Shown: positions 52,838-63,683 of the stretch, in pieces | Layout: each line of letters begins with the position of its first letter | How positions within the stretch are numbered: the stretch's first letter is position 1 | Source: Gautieria morchelliformis | Taxonomy: Eukaryota; Basidiomycota; Agaricomycetes; Gomphales; Gomphaceae | Length of the DNA: 64,000 nucleotides | Direction of reading: 5' to 3' | Assembly: GCA_015179125.1 (NCBI GenBank) | Contig: WHVA01000200.1 | Coordinates: 120,801 to 184,800, forward strand | The notes under the pieces: generated by a model | What the model was told of the DNA's origin: nothing | Database searches by the model: none | Seen by the model: only the letters and a program-made list of their open reading frames with translations | Made by a program: the position numbers and the translations under genes

Positions 52838-53152
52838 TGTCAGGGGACCACCTGTTCTTCCTTTTAATTCCCTTCCTTGCATCTCTTCCTCACACCTCCT
52901 TCATTGCATCCTTCCTGTATTCCTTCTTCTTTTGTGCATCACCAACAGTGGTGTGACTTGCTTATGTCATTGTGTAGCAGCTATATAGTTTGTTGCTGAG
53001 GTAAGGAGAGCCTCACTCTGTTCTCTTTGGATCTCCTCTACCTCAGGTGCACCATCCATGTATTTACTTGCTCACTGACTTATATACTTTGGATCTCCTC
53101 TACCTCAGGTGCCGCTCTAGGGAGTAGAGCACCTGTTAGAGTCGCCCTTACA
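52838..53152 (+). mobile_element. Solo LTR (315 bp) with CAAAC target duplication
   Basis: Starts TGTCAGGGGACCACCTG and ends GAGTCGCCCTTACA; CAAAC occurs at 52833-52837 and 53153-53157. It carries the twice-repeated CTTTGGATCTCCTCTACCTC segment. A shorter relative of the LTR at 50009-50480. Confidence 0.85.
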
Positions 53153-53366
53153 CAAACGCGGCGTACGCCCGGCAGCGCGCCGAGCTACCGGGCGACGGCT
53201 ACGGTCACGTGCATGTGCGCTCTCGCTCTCGATCTTTTTGACCGCGGCACTGAGCAGCACTTGAGCAGCACCTAGGATCACCCGCGGTCGGGTTCACGCG
53301 TCTTGCACGGTCACGTGCACCGTCCCCTCGGGCTTGTTAACCTGCCGGACGTGTGACCCTGCGACA

Positions 53367-53733
53367 GAGAGAGAGAGAGGGGCCGGCCCTAAAGGGAGGA
53401 CCTACGATCGCCTCGTAGGTCCTCAGCACAGTCAAGCAGGTGGGGCGTGCAGATCCCCAGAGATGGGAGGACGGTGCGTTCCCCCTGGGCTCTGAGGACC
53501 TCTTCTGCCTGCCTGACCATGCTGAGTGAGGCGATCATAGTACCCTCGCCTTTTTGGCCGGTCCCTCTCTCTGTTCCAGGGTCGCGTGTCTGAATTACGG
53601 GGCGACTAGCATGGTATCGTGCACCGTGACTGTCCGCCCCCTGCCGCGCCCCCCACTCTCCTTCTTGCTTGACCGCGCCGAGGACCTATGAGACGATCGT
53701 AGGCCCTCCTTTGGGCCGGCCTCTCTGTGTGTC
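53367..53733. repeat. Imperfect inverted-repeat element (MITE-like, about 365 bp)
   Basis: Left arm 53367-53424 (GAGAGGGGCCGGCCC, AGGACCTACGATCG) pairs with right arm 53680-53733 (CGATCGTAGGCCCTCC, GGGCCGGCCTCTC). An inner arm near 53553-53585 also pairs with the sequence around the left end. Internal palindrome GACCTACGATCGCCTCGTAGGTC at the left. Target duplication not resolved. Confidence 0.55.
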
Positions 53734-53889
53734 CCCATCTGTATACTATCAGAAAGGAACAAATATACAGATTTTTTTCTTGAGAGTCTTAAGTATAACT
53801 CAAAAAAACCACGCCGGTGAATTCTCTGCTGTCCTCCCTGTGCTCCTCTCGTACGCTTTCGCTCCTTCGCTCTGGCCAACGACGGGACA

Positions 53890-56136
53890 TCATTCCTTAG
53901 GTTCCTTAGTCCTGTGACACTTCGTGGAGCCGGACTCAATTCGCGCGCGATGGATCGCCTTGAGCAGCTTGGTTGGGCTGCCAGAGTCTGCTACTGGCCA
54001 TTTGCGCAGGAATTCAGCTTCATCTCCCTTGCAGCTATGGTCATACTCTGTCAGCCCTTTGTGCTACAGACAGAACTGCGTGCTCTCACCTGTCTAAAAG
54101 CTCAAGTGCTATCAGCTTCCGTTTTCCATACTGCATGCCGAACGCCTCTCGGTTTGCTCCACTGTACCAGGTCGGGTGCCAGTCCTTGAGGGCGACAGAG
54201 TGGCCTCGGGAAAGGTCCTGCTCTTGCCAGTCATGCATGGCTTGCTTCCAGCGGGCATTCATGGGCCCCGTTTTAGGTAGTGGTGGGATGCGAAGGTCAC
54301 GCGGAGGATCGGTGCTGATTTGGGAGGTAGGTACGAGCGTTAGACTTGTAGGCTCCATGGCACAAGGAGCTGGCCCTGCAGTAGGTTATGTTCACCGCAC
54401 CGAGGCCATGAAGGCGCTCCAAAGGTCATCAGTCCAAACCGAGGGTGCAAGTGGTAAGCCTTGAGTATCCTTGCTGTTACGTTTTCAAGCTGTGTGCTAA
54501 TGATGGTTTGGATTTCCTGTTTTGTAGCCGGCCGGATCTCCATATGTTCACCTAAGAAGGACTTGTCTGCCTCTGTGGAGATTGGCCGAAGGGCATCACC
54601 ATGGCCATCTTCCTAGTTAGTATAACTCATCTAGCAGGTAACGGATAAGAGTGTCACACTGTCAACCGCTGTAGTAAGCTCCCCCTTTTGTTTTAAGCAT
54701 GAAGCTCACGTGTTCACCCTCGGCCCATCCGCCCCACCAGCGGATGGTGGCCAGGCTCCATCATTTCCCTACCGGCGCATGCATGAAACGATACTGTGCA
54801 TCACCCCGGCGGAAGCAGTGCATAGTCAACCGACCACACCTGAGCTTGATACCAGCACCAGTCACAAACTCATTGAGCCACTTTTGAATGGAGTCATGTG
54901 AGATAGCCATGCCAGGCTGTGTGAGACCCTTCGTGTTCACAGATGGAAATATGTAGTCACCGTCTTCGAGGTCATGACCATATACAAATGCGCGAAGGAA
55001 TACCAGCCACTCGTGCAGGTGAAATTCCATGTCAACCGAAGGCATCTCACGCTGTGAATGTATTTCATACCGATGTCCTGTAACCAAATAAATTAGCTAA
55101 AAGTGCAAGATTTGCACCGGCACTAACCCTGTAGATCGATCTCTTTACTTAGCTTGTTTTCCCAACCTTTCTGATGCTCCAGAATGACAACCAAGTGCCG
55201 GAACCTGTACCTATCATCCGTCCAAGCATCTTCAATAATATGCTTGTATTGGAGCTTTGCAAGTTCAAAATTCCTTAAAGTAGATTAGTGCATTGCATAC
55301 AGGATACACAATAAGCATACTCACCTTGTCCAGATAGTCCAACCACTTGCTGCAAACGCACACATGAAATAGTGCTTCGTTGCTTTAGGCAAGCGAAGGT
55401 GGTACTCTTCACCGTGGAGGCGATCTAATTCCCATAGTATTGTAGAAGGACACTGCGTACTGGACCACTCCATGATCCGATCCATGTATTCCAGTTTCAT
55501 CGCACAGGAGTGGAAGTGTTTCCCCTCGGCACCATCTCTATTCTTCACCGCTGTGATTATGTCATCCACCTCAGTCGATTGAGCGGGATTACCATGGCCA
55601 CAATGCCGTTCTTCATCCCACCTCCAGCGCCCCTGGTATTTGCCGTTTGGGTCACTATGTATATATCAGAGGCATTAGTATTACCAAAAAAGGAATATCT
55701 GATCGAAGCAAAACACCCATGCATGGTGCCACATCATTTTGAAGGCCGAATAAATTTGCCAGGCAGTGGCAGGGCCACAGGCATTATCTCCAAAGCAGTT
55801 TGAGGCAATAAAGAGGCCCAGAACCCAGGGAGATGCCTGCATAGGTATTTTATCGAACGCATGCGCGAGAACCTCAAGGCTAAACATTGTGCTCGCATCC
55901 TGCAAACTCCCTTGACTGGGACACCCCAGAGGCTGCTGTGTTCTGGCTTCCACAGCCATTAAGTCATTCAGCCATTTAAAACCCTGTTGCTGGCATTGTC
56001 CATACTTTTCCGTTGTAGCTGGTGCCTTGCCGAACTTCTTGGAGGATGCTTCTTTGTCTGCGGCTAGCCCAGCAAGACTTACTGCTGCCACTGGCACCTT
56101 CCCTCCCTTCAGACCAGCAGATTTATAAATAGGCAT
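53890..56136 (-). pseudogene. Crypton-like tyrosine recombinase with GCR1-like C-terminal domain, degenerate
   Basis: Minus-strand gene in several exons with GT-AG introns. The start MPIYKSAGLKGGKV at 56136 is followed by a core-binding part (APATTEKYGQCQQQGF, FGDNACGPATAWQIYSAFKM). Exon about 55654-55324 reads WRWDEERHCGHGNPAQSTEV ... SGWTIWTR; the next begins NFELAKLQYKHIIEDAW and then GHRYEIHSQREMPS. The catalytic HxxR motif is in LTMHCFRRGDAQYRF, followed by WWGGWAEGEH. C-terminal: LKDWHPTWYSGANREAFGMQ and a tail TKLLKAIHRA near 53935, a GCR1-type DNA-binding domain found in fungal Cryptons. Broken by TGA at 54761-54763 (a mutated CGA in GKRWS) and by a shift plus stop near 54620-54640. 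The nucleophilic Tyr is probably in RYLLDELY. Confidence 0.75.
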
Positions 56137-57658
56137 GGTTTGGAGGCAAGAGAGGCGTGGTAACTGTAGCGTAGCATAGATGCAAATTGTTGGATGCATT
56201 TTTCATCTCAGTTTTTTTTTTTCCTTCCGTTTCACAGCAGAGTACATGGTGACTGACATAGCAAAGATTCCTACGGTACTAAAAAAAGCTGCCGGTCTGC
56301 ATGCATACAAGCATGGCCCTCATGTCCACCCTGCGCATGACAAATGTGCCATCTCAATGTGCCGTGTATTCATGGCCGTCACTGCGGGTGCTCACATCTA
56401 GGTGTTCCTTCCTCACGCACACCCTCCTACCTCCCACCCTCAGAAGATAGGGGAGCTCGAACAAGAAGACACTGTGATCCTTCACAGAGAAGGCTTGGAA
56501 AACCCGTCCGTGTATAACAAAGTTATTTTTGAAGAATGTGAGCAGGCCTTCGAAGTCTACAGTTAGCAAGTTAAATGCCATCGTCAATACACGGGGGATG
56601 CTCAGGTGAGGGATAAGGACATAGGAAAAATAGTAGCCTGCACGGGGACCAGTTCTTCTGGACACGGTACGTGCTCAGCGGCCAAGATGGTGTGTTCAAT
56701 TGGGATGACAAAACCCTGGCACTCCCAGTACTTTTCGCACAGGCTGCACTCGTGCGTCCCGACTGTGCCACGGGTCATAATAGGTCTTCATGGACTGTCA
56801 AGGCGGAACAATACTTAGATTGGATCATTAGTGGAAAAGGATGTGGGTTGTTAACAGAAGGTGATGTCTTTGCTTACCCTTCGATTCCTTAGCTTGGGAT
56901 TGTTGCTGATATCAGTTGGGGGTCCTAGCAGGCGGACGCCTATGATATGGCAGTAACTCAGACTCAGCAAGTCTTAATCCTGCACTCAATGTCACAATGC
57001 TCATGGCACGCTACGTGCCCATGGCGTCCAGTCCCGACAAGGTGACTGCTTATCAAGTGCATGGGACGTGCCGGACATTCTATACCGTATTGTGTGAGCT
57101 GATGCTTTGTGCTTTTTAGAACTTTGCGCAGTGCCAGGTGGATTATGCGCTAGGTAAGAACCCCATGTCAGGTGAGTGACATTTCTTGCATTTTATTCCC
57201 GGTATGTGAATGGGTGCCTGCCTTTCCAGCGCCCTATGTCGTTGGCTCCAACCCTGTAAGCAGACACATGAGAAACCCTGCGTGCACACTCACAACCTTC
57301 CCTGCCTCAGAACTCACCATCAAACCCCCATTCGGCACTCACGAGCGGTGGGAATGATATCGGCGCCATCAACACGATACCTGTGCAGCATACATTCTGT
57401 ATGGCGGCATGGTAGGCGGTCCTGATTGCAACGACAACTTTTACAATATCCGAAGGTACTGGCCTGAAACGGAGGTGCGTAAGTGGACACTATATATATG
57501 CACTGAGAATGAACGAAATAAATATGGTTTTATTCCTTTCTGTCATGCGAGCAGATCTCACTGGACTATGTCGTGCCAATGTTGTCAATCGCGGCATACA
57601 GTGTACTCACGAATCCCGACGATCCATTATACACATCACTACAACCAGGTGGGTGTGT
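56137..57658. other. No gene recognised with confidence
   Basis: The minus-strand frame 56665-56354 (TVDFEGLLTFFKNNFVIHGR, VFQAFSVKDHSVFLFE) looks ordered and coding-like but stands alone; no family assigned. The remainder holds short frames only. Confidence 0.3.
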
Positions 57659-57699
57659 TCAAGGGTTCACAGAAGCAAGCATGCACTCCAGTACTGCAT

Positions 57700-58597
57700 A
57701 CGAGCATTGAGATGTCATAAATGAGGGTGAGAATGGTGGGGAGGGTCTGTTTCGCATACCGTCATAGACCTCAGCGATCTGGAAGCCAAATTGACCAGGA
57801 GGCTGGTTAGACTTGTGGGGTACAGTGAAAAGACCGGTGGTCTGCACGATAGCCATTGTGGCACCAAACGCGATGTTCTATAAGTGTGAACAGCATGATA
57901 CCTGACTTCTGAACATTGTGGAGTGGATCGACGGGGGATGTGAGAGTGCGATCCCAAAGTAGAAAATGAATCTTTGCCATGATTCCGTTTGCACTCAATG
58001 TGTCGAGCCCCATGTATAGCCCCACAATTTACATCAGGGGCTATCCATCTATGTTTGCCAACGAGGGGAGTACTTACAAAAGACCGCCGAGAACACCTGA
58101 AAGCGAGATGGATGTATATTACTGGTGTCAAAGGGATGTCAGGGAAAGGGGTCTGTCTACACACACCTCGAGGAATTAAACCAAGAACATGCAAGAATGG
58201 GCCCGTGAGAAGCACGAGGCACATTGCGCCTTGTGCCAAATTAGAGACGCGCTGTTCCACGACAGCGATGGCCACTACCCTCCTTGCTATGTGAGTGGTA
58301 GTGTCCATTGAGGTTGATCAAGCAAGTGACCCATCCCCAGAAGGTGTGCCATTTCCGCTCACATTCCCCTTTTCTTCATCTTTCTTCTCTGCCTGGCCCA
58401 AAATGATGAGAGATTGGGTATGGATGGGAGCTTGGGGGATGAGGCCTATGTGTACCATTAGATAGATAAAGCGATAGCATTAAAACATACCGTTCGGTGC
58501 AGGGACACCAATAAGACCAGTGATGAAAGTGGTGATTCCCAGAAGGAAAAAATCGTAATGGAAGCCAGGTGGCTTGCACAGAGGAAAGTGCTCATGG
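57700..58597 (-). pseudogene. 3' half of a BOR1-type borate/bicarbonate transporter gene
   Basis: Minus-strand exons with GT-AG introns. CKPPGFHYDFFLLGITTFIT ... GVPAPN (58590-58495) comes first, then GLIPQAPIHTQS (from about 58447) and RVSNLAQGAMCLVLLTGPFL HVLGLIPRG (to about 58170). YMGLDTLSANGIMAKIHFLL follows (about 58020-57960), then AFGATMAIVQTT near 57860. These are consecutive conserved segments of the SLC4/HCO3-transporter fold of fungal Bor1, an efflux transporter of the plasma membrane. The N-terminal helices are absent, a TGA (58318-58320, probably from CGA) interrupts it, and the last part is out of frame and replaced by unrelated sequence. Confidence 0.75.
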
Positions 58598-58599
58598 CT

Positions 58600-59440
58600 T
58601 TGCGATTCCCGTCTTCGGAGTCGAGGCCATAACAGACTACAAAGGGATCATCCCATGGATCAGCGCCTGTATTCCTTGCTCTATATGACGTGAACCAATA
58701 CAACATACTCTTCAGCACGACATTTGCAGAGTATTGCCAGAAGTGGTCCATGAACCTTGCGGGAGTGCGCAGGACATCGCACATGAGTAGCTTAGTTTCG
58801 GCCGTCTGGATGGGGATGTAGGTGGGTGATTTTTGGAGGGTCACTTCACGCTGGAAAGCAGCGCCATGTTGGCGCCATGTGTCTCCATACGGGAGGAATA
58901 CTAGGTGTTTATTTGTGGATGCATAGCTTGAGACGGCAGCGACGCGATGGCACAAATTCAATTATGGCCCAATAACGGTCAAATAGCCATGTGTTAAGTT
59001 ATGTGAATAAGGCACATGCCACATGGTAATGAAAAAGACGTACTTGTCAGCTACTACGAGCCGTGGGCGCGAGGAATAATTCGCTGCACGTTTTTCCAGC
59101 TGCACCCGGCAAGTGATTGGTGCACAGTCGCGACATAGAGGATTCTGCAAGAGCTCACGAGTTCAACACCTGCTGTGTAGTCATTTACTATGACCATATC
59201 CTGGCCTGCTAGGTTCAAGTATACGAGTGGTGAGTCAAATTGCTGTGCAAGCTTGTCGAACCATATCCAGGGTCGCATCAGGGGCCTACATGAGAATTGG
59301 TATGAGCGCGATGTCGTACTAGGTAACTAGCTGCACAAACATAAGATGGAGGTGCCCTATCAGTGGCAACCCTTTGGGGCTGGGTGGAAGATTCGTGCGC
59401 CGCTTCTTGATGGACATGAGGTAGCGCAAGCCCAGTGGAC
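58600..59440 (-). pseudogene. 5' half of a cytochrome P450 gene
   Basis: Minus-strand pieces in order: LPPSPKGLPLIGHLHLM (Pro-rich hinge, about 59420-59340), MRPWIWFDKLAQQFDSPLVY (from 59278) with NDYTAGVELV, KRAANYSSRPRLVVADKY (about 59095-59040) and VFLPYGDTWRQHGAAFQREV (about 58905-58850, the helix C Trp). Then come AETKLLMCDVLRTP, FWQYSANVVLKSMLYW and WDDPF. This is the N-terminal half of a microsomal P450. The I-helix, ExxR and heme-Cys regions are missing, because from about 58597 on the sequence is a BOR1 gene in the same direction. Confidence 0.72.
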
Positions 59441-59449
59441 TGCCATGCG

Positions 59450-60619
59450 ACGTGACATTCCAGTGCGTGCTCGGGAGGTTGCAACCACCCTCAAATCCGC
59501 CTGCAGCCATTGCGTCCCACCAACTCTGTCGCAAACCAGGTTGAACTTTTGAATCCACCCCCCCCATAGGGCCCTAGAGTGACCCGTGCTAGGGGGTGGT
59601 TCATGGCGGCATTGACGGGAGCTGGTGGTGGTGGTAGGGAGCGCCGTGGAAATTTTCATGGGTCATGTGACCTTTCTAACTCAACCGGGGCACATTACTG
59701 CAGCTACAATAATAGTATTAGGACAAGTCAGCAATGTATAATTGCTTGACATAACTTATGAATTATATGAAAGTATTTTACGCCGCTTCCGGCATAATTT
59801 TTTATGAGATGGTGACCGCACAGAGGCTTTGGCCACGCCGATCGGTAAGGTTGACCTGTAGCTCGCACTGATGCTATTATTATGCTTCCAAAAGCTGTAG
59901 GTACACACTTAGTAACTATATAAACGATTCCTGATAAGTAGTGCTCCTCCTGGGGGCTCCCTTTTTGTTTTCCGGACCTGTAAATCTGGCGTAAATTTGA
60001 CGTAAATCTACACTTACTGCTAGACTTACCAGTCACTTACCAGTACTTACCATGTAAATCCGGTGCCCATGCCACGCCGCTCGCCCCGACGACCGGTACA
60101 TCGTTTCATGGTATGCTTAAGCGTGTCCTCTGGCAATTTTTTCGATTTTTATTGCCCACTGATCACTCACAGTAAGCTTGTATGCTTACTTGACAGCCGG
60201 TTTTGGCACCCTGCCCATCCTAAATGGCAGCCAAATTTTTTTTAAACAGTGTTTTGAGTTAAAAAAAATTGATCCTGGACTATTTACATGAACTACACTA
60301 GTGCGGGAGGGTGCGCGCGCCGCCCCCTGCTCCTGCTGCCTGCTCACAAGCGTGCAGCCGGCGACGGCCGAGCCCATCAGCTGGGTGAATCCACCGAGCA
60401 CCCGAAGGATCCCACCAAAAAGGTGGGTCCGATGAGATTTATGGGATTTACTGCCGCAGCCGTAAATTTCCACGGGTACAGGTACTTACCTGAAAATGGT
60501 TGTTGGGATCAAGCAAATTGAGGCAGGGGGTCTAGTGTAGCTCATCATATTTGGTGTGGGTGCTGCCTGTAATAATAAACATTGTCATAGCTTGTCATGT
60601 GACTAGGCTTGGGCAAGGC
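59450..60619. other. No gene recognised; short GTAAAT/ACTTAC motif cluster
   Basis: Between 59980 and 60060 the motifs GTAAATYT and ACTTACCAG occur several times. Related words recur at 60436-60493 (GGATTTACTG, GGTACTTACC). This may be the subterminal repeat region of a DNA element about 0.5 kb long, but no clear ends were found. Confidence 0.3.
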
Positions 60620-60623
60620 TTGA

Positions 60624-60878
60624 CACTGCAAAAAGGATGAAATTCCCAATTTGGAAATACACAATGAAAACATGTTCTTTACATTTAGTACATACATGCT
60701 TCTCAAAATTGCCCATGTCTAAAACTTTTTGCTCCATGTGTGTATTAGAGTGTTTTGGAAAACTTTATGTTTTCTGGAATGTTCTAGAGACCAGGCAAGG
60801 TAACATGCAGACTAGGGTAGTAAAGAATGTGTTTTCATTGTGTATTTCCAAATTGAGAATTTCATCCTTTTTGCAGTG
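60624..60878. mobile_element. MITE with CACTG ends and 60-bp inverted repeats
   Basis: Left end CACTGCAAAAAGGATGAAAT continues for about 60 bp and is repeated as reverse complement at the right end (...GAATTTCATCCTTTTTGCAGTG), with few differences. It is flanked by TTGA on both sides (60620-60623 and 60879-60882). 255 bp, no coding capacity. CACTG termini point to CACTA/CMC-type mobilisation, though a 4-bp duplication is atypical for that group. Confidence 0.8.
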
Positions 60879-60882
60879 TTGA

Positions 60883-61774
60883 AGCTGTTGGAGTATTGCG
60901 AGCGCTAGAAGCTACTAGAAGATTAGTAAGCTTGGTCACAGGATACTTAAGTCGAGTCACCGTAGTTAGATGGCCTACGTGTTTGACAGAGCTCAGACAA
61001 ACACGATTGTTAGCTCTCAAGGTCTGCACTGAAAACTTAACAGAAGCTCCAACTTCATCTCTTGAGGATGTCTCCTCACGATACTGCATTAGCCACAACA
61101 CCTCTTGGGTCAAGGTTTCTCTTTAGATTATCGAAACGGAGATGTATTCTGACAGCTTGTCCAGTGTGAATACCTAAGGATCAATTTCATTATGTCATGA
61201 GGTATGTGCCTTCTGGGACAAGTGACAAATGACTTGTGAGGCATGTAGTTGAACCAGTCACTCAAGAATAAATTTTGAAAAAATTAGAACAATGTCCTCC
61301 AGTATGTTTTAAAGTGGTCCCATGAAATACTTTGCTGCTCGGTGACTGGTGGGGGCAGCACCAGGCACCCAGACGACCATCGATGGTGTTGACATTCCAT
61401 TACATCACATGATCCATGCTTTACAGCAGCAAAAATGGACATCGACATATCCTGGGGATATTTCCTGCCAGTTCACACAAAGACATTCTAGAGGACAGGC
61501 TTCTGGTCATATTCTCTCTCCTGAGTCATCCTGGAATCTCATATTCTGAGCTATTACAGTAACATTTCTCTTATCTTCTCCTCACCCAAAGGTTTGAAAC
61601 TGTGCTGGTCAATTCATGCGTACCATTACTACCATAGCGATCGAGCTGTTCCATTTGCTGCCAAAAATATTTATGATCTCTGGCATACATTTCCAACTAT
61701 AGAAGTCCTTGAAAATCAATGAGCGGCCATCGGTAACACATTGACAAGTGAGATAGCATAATGTACTGTGGCTA
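60883..61774. other. No gene recognised
   Basis: The plus-strand frame 60896-61126 (RRLVSLVTGYLSRVTVVRWP) has some coding character but no recognised family. The rest has only short frames. Confidence 0.3.
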
Positions 61775-61979
61775 TGTAAATATCCTATTTACATTGTATC
61801 TTAGCTAATGCCAGTGGGCCCCTATGGACCCACTGTATAATTCATGCATGGGAACCATCCTGCAGTTCCCCATCTTACTTTTACCTTACACTGTCACTAC
61901 GTAGCATCCAGAATAGCACACATTGGTCAAGTTCTGCATGCCCTTGTGACACAAGGCCCTAAGATCCCACTCCCTTACA
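61775..61979 (+). mobile_element. Diverged 5' LTR of the same Gypsy family as 9866-19438
   Basis: Reads TGTAAATATCC ... CAGTGGGCCCC ... GTCACTACGTAGCATCC ... CCCTTACA, colinear with the minus strand of the 215-bp LTRs but with many substitutions. So it is an old copy in plus sense. The conserved primer-site region CCTTTTGGAACTAGC (61980-61994) follows. It is therefore a 5' LTR whose interior was lost at the junction with the next LTR, rather than a solo LTR. Confidence 0.8.
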
Positions 61980-61994
61980 CCTTTTGGAACTAGC

Positions 61995-62546
61995 TGTAAG
62001 GACCCGGCCTTTGGCTGGCTACTTACCGGTACAACCCTTTTTCCAAGCCCAAGCCTTGTGATACTTGTGCCTGAGTACTGTGATCCTAAGCCCGAGCCCA
62101 AGCTCATATCCGACCTTGATTCCATGCCTGAATCCCCTTAGTTACATCGCATGCTTTATCACAGTGCGCATTATCACATGCATTATCGCATGCGTGTTGT
62201 TGGTGGCCCCTGAACTTCTCCTAGCCTTCGGCATCCTTCTGTCTTGTGTTCCGTTTATTTCCCTTCCTGTTCCAGCCCCTTCCGACATCATTCCTTCCTT
62301 ATCTGTCCAGCCCTGTTATTGCTGGCGTGATTGCTTATGTAACTCAGGCATTGGGTGATCGGGCTAGCATGCCCGAGTTTACTTATAGTTGTAGTTAGGC
62401 GGTGAAGGGGTTCCTTAGAGTTTTCTCTTTGGATCCCCCTTCGCCAGGTATGTCTGTGTCCTGTATATAGTTCTCTATCTTACTTTGGATCCCCCTTCGC
62501 CAGTTCGCCGCTTGAGTGTAGAGTGTCTCCCTAGGTTGCCCTTATA
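61995..62546 (+). mobile_element. LTR (552 bp) of another Gypsy-like family
   Basis: Starts TGTAAGGACCCGGCC and ends TTGCCCTTATA (probably from CTTACA). It carries the twice-repeated CTTTGGATCCCCCTTCGCCA segment seen in the LTRs at 50009 and 52838. Its 5' half matches, in opposite orientation, 62631-63174. No target duplication (CTAGC left, GTAGA right). Confidence 0.65.
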
Positions 62547-62630
62547 GTAGAAAACTCTCTCTAGAGCACCGGTTGTGAAATCGCCTGACTTTGAATTGAA
62601 CACCCTTCAAAAGCAGCAATTTTAGCAATC

Positions 62631-63174
62631 TGTTACGATACGATCCGTCGTAAGGTTGACCGAGGTCGGGAGCGAAACCCGAGCTACGGTCTGAGGTTAC
62701 GGGGCGAGGTTTGGATGGGGAAGTCGGAGAGGGACTAGGCTTCAGCTTATGTGCTGCGCCGACCCTACGCACAAGTCCCAACTTCGGAGGCAAACGAATA
62801 AGAGGCGAGGTTTGGCTTAAGAGGCGAGGTTTAGAAACTAACTAAGGATCGAAGTTATACGATAGTTGATTTTCAGACTGAGGAGTAGGAAAGCATACAG
62901 GGGGTTTTATATACGGGGCGAGGGTACGAGTCAGGGGCGAACATATTAGTGGAGATCAGGGCGAGGTCAGGGCGAGGTAATATATGAATGATGCGTGATG
63001 GAGCGGAATCAGTAACTAAGGGGATACGGGCATGGGATCAAGGTCGGATATGAGCTCTAGCTCGGGCTCGGGCGCAGGATAAGAATCATATGTACTCGGG
63101 CACGAGTATCACAAGGCTCGTGCTCGGAAGAAAGTTATACCGGTAAGTAACCGGCCAAAGGCCGGGTTCTTACA
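62631..63174 (-). mobile_element. LTR in minus orientation, related to 61995-62546
   Basis: On the minus strand it starts TGTAAGAACCCGGCCTTTGG, has a TATA-type motif GTATATAAAACC, and probably ends CGTATCGTAACA. The minus strand immediately before it reads AAGGAGGGGATAC (63175-63187), which looks like a polypurine tract, so it may be the 3' LTR of an element extending to the right. It forms a tail-to-tail pair with the LTR at 61995. Confidence 0.55.
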
Positions 63175-63683
63175 GTATCCCCTCCTTATGGCCGAGACCC
63201 TCGAGGCCGTAATATGAACAAGGTTCGCCTATCCTCGAATCTAGATCCCAGCCCGATGTTAAGTCGCCGGAAAGGCGAAGCTTAATCATAGCCGAGGTTA
63301 GATAAAAGGGTGGGTAGGAGGCAGCAAACCAAGTGCCAACGAATATGGTGCACCCCCAAGCTCTCTTCAACTCTGCTATCGACGAAAACAGCGCGAACAA
63401 CGCGTTCGACCAGACCTTGCTGTCTGAGGAGGACGGTCCCTCGGGCGAGGTTATGCCCGAGGTTCGGCCCGACGTGGTCCGCGGCCCATCGAGGATGCGG
63501 GGGCCATAGATATGCGGAAGTCGTGGCAGGAAGGGCCCAAAGGCAAGAAGGTGAGTACCGTCGTAGTCTGGTCATGGACGCTGCTGACTTGTATAGTATA
63601 AACGCATGCTGTTCTCGTACCACCCCACCAACTTGTCCCTATATGGGTACAAGCTCGCTGACGGAGACCTCGTGAGTGGCAAC

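Noticed and set aside
56354-56665. RNA-dependent RNA polymerase N-terminal segment
   Set aside because: Only a vague resemblance of one stretch; no catalytic motif nearby, so no family was assigned.
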